A stretch of DNA of 12,832 nucleotides from Gammaproteobacteria bacterium. GTDB lineage: Bacteria > Pseudomonadota > Gammaproteobacteria > Chromatiales > Chromatiaceae. Positions 12,109-12,832 of the stretch are shown one piece after another (the first letter of the stretch is position 1; each line of letters opens with the position of its first letter). The notes beneath the pieces were generated by a model, which saw only the letters and a list, made by a program, of their open reading frames with translations, was not told the DNA's origin and did not search any database. The stretch is taken from assembly GCA_006227775.1 (NCBI GenBank), contig SBFV01000409.1:1-12832 (forward strand), read 5' to 3'. The position numbers were made by a program, and so were the translations under genes.

Positions 12109-12832
12109 TCAGTCCTCGTCGCCCTCGGACTCGTCGTCATCCTCCTCCTCGTCTTCGTCGTCCAGGTCATCATCCTCCCCAGGGGTCAGGACGATGGCGT
12201 TGGACACCAGTTGATGCACGCTGACGATCTGCTCCATCTCCATGCCGTAATAAGGCAGGACCTTGGTGAACTGGCTCTTGCAGATGGCGCAGATGGCGGC
12301 CATGTGGGTGACGCCCTTTTCTTGCATGACGTTACTCAGCGCCGTCATGCGCGGGAGGGCCCCCTTGACCCGCAACTCCATGAGATCGTCGGTGAGGAGA
12401 CCGCCCCCGCCGCCGCAACAGTAGGTGCGCTCGCGGATGGTGTCCTCGTCCATGTCATGGAAATGGTTGCACACCGCCTTGATGACGGCGCGCGGGATGT
12501 CGAACTGACCACCCGGGGTCGGACCCATGCGGCTGGCGCGGGCCACGTTGCAGGAGTCGTGGTAGGTCAGCACCATGTCGTCGTTCTGAGACTGGTCCAG
12601 ATTCAGCTTGCCCTGCTGGATGAGGTCGTAGGTGAACTCGCAGATGTGCTGGGGTACGGGATAGCGGGGATCGAGGAAATCCCAGGGACCGGCCAGGGTG
12701 TTGAGGAAGCTGTAAGCGACACGCCAGGCATGGCCGCACTCCCCGAAGACGATGCGCTTGACCTTGAGCTTGATGGCCGCCTCCCGGATGCGCTGGGAGA
12801 CGCGGCGCATGTTCTCGTAGGAACCGATGAAC
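12109..12832 (-). CDS. dsrK: DsrK, HdrD-like iron-sulfur subunit of DsrMKJOP (C-terminal part)
   Basis: The frame is open to the right edge, so the gene is cut at its 5' end and about 241 C-terminal residues are seen, roughly half of a family member. The visible part is the catalytic CCG-type region shared with heterodisulfide reductase HdrD/HdrB: ECGHAWR, then YHDSCNVAR, YCCGGGGG and AICAICKSQF, giving a Cys-X43-Cys-Cys-X41-Cys-X2-Cys spacing. In HdrB such motifs hold non-cubane [4Fe-4S] clusters where disulfides react. In DsrMKJOP the proposed substrate is the DsrC trisulfide or disulfide on the cytoplasmic side, with DsrM as membrane partner. The protein ends in a highly acidic tail, 19 Asp/Glu in the last 22 residues. 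The next gene, dsrL, starts 84 nt on. Confidence 0.95.
   Translation of the reverse strand, partial: FIGSYENMRRVSQRIREAAIKLKVKRIVFGECGHAWRVAYSFLNTLAGPWDFLDPRYPVPQHICEFTYDLIQQGKLNLDQSQNDDMVLTYHDSCNVARASRMGPTPGGQFDIPRAVIKAVCNHFHDMDEDTIRERTYCCGGGGGLLTDDLMELRVKGALPRMTALSNVMQEKGVTHMAAICAICKSQFTKVLPYYGMEMEQIVSVHQLVSNAIVLTPGEDDDLDDEDEEEDDDESEGDED

Noticed and set aside
1..12832. tRNA, rRNA, CRISPR array, transposase, integrase or toxin-antitoxin genes
   Set aside because: No cloverleaf-like gene, regularly spaced repeat, terminal inverted repeat with transposase frame, or small paired toxin-antitoxin frames were seen on either strand.

Overview
The window looks like the chromosome of a GC-rich sulfur-oxidising gammaproteobacterium, most likely a purple sulfur bacterium of the Chromatiaceae. 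The main reason is that more than half of it (about 4107-12832, all on the minus strand) is the downstream part of a dsr gene cluster. The order is dsrK (3' part only, running off the right edge), dsrL, dsrJ, dsrO, dsrP, dsrN, dsrR, dsrS, which is the order of the tail of the Allochromatium vinosum dsr operon. The family assignment rests on gene content and order, not on a phylogeny.

How the dsr genes work together: the cluster serves the oxidation of stored zero-valent sulfur through reverse-acting dissimilatory sulfite reductase (DsrAB, outside the window). DsrK is the cytoplasmic HdrD-like catalytic subunit of the transmembrane DsrMKJOP complex. DsrJ (periplasmic triheme cytochrome c), DsrO (Tat-exported ferredoxin-like protein) and DsrP (NrfD-type membrane protein) are its other members seen here. 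DsrL is the iron-sulfur flavoprotein linking DsrAB to NAD(P). DsrN makes the siroheme-amide prosthetic group of DsrAB. DsrR is a cysteine-less A-type-scaffold-like protein and DsrS a soluble protein; both are reported to influence dsr expression or maturation. Genes L-J-O-P are packed with 13-19 nt gaps and good ribosome binding sites. The K/L, P/N, N/R and R/S gaps are larger (84, 166, 162 and 176 nt), and all but N/R hold inverted repeats.

Left of the cluster, on the plus strand and convergent with it, are three genes with no obvious link to sulfur oxidation: a secreted alpha/beta hydrolase (399-1301), a group II PLP-dependent decarboxylase of the aromatic-L-amino-acid type (1517-2953), and a bacterial voltage-gated sodium channel of the NaChBac/NavAb type (3112-3978). 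At the extreme left edge a short open frame may be the C-terminus of another gene.

I saw no tRNA, rRNA, CRISPR array, insertion sequence or integrase. No new system is evident; the dsr content is known biology. The points worth a second look are the structured intergenic gaps, the acidic tail of DsrK, the conserved extra cysteine of DsrJ, and the complete sodium channel beside the dsr cluster.
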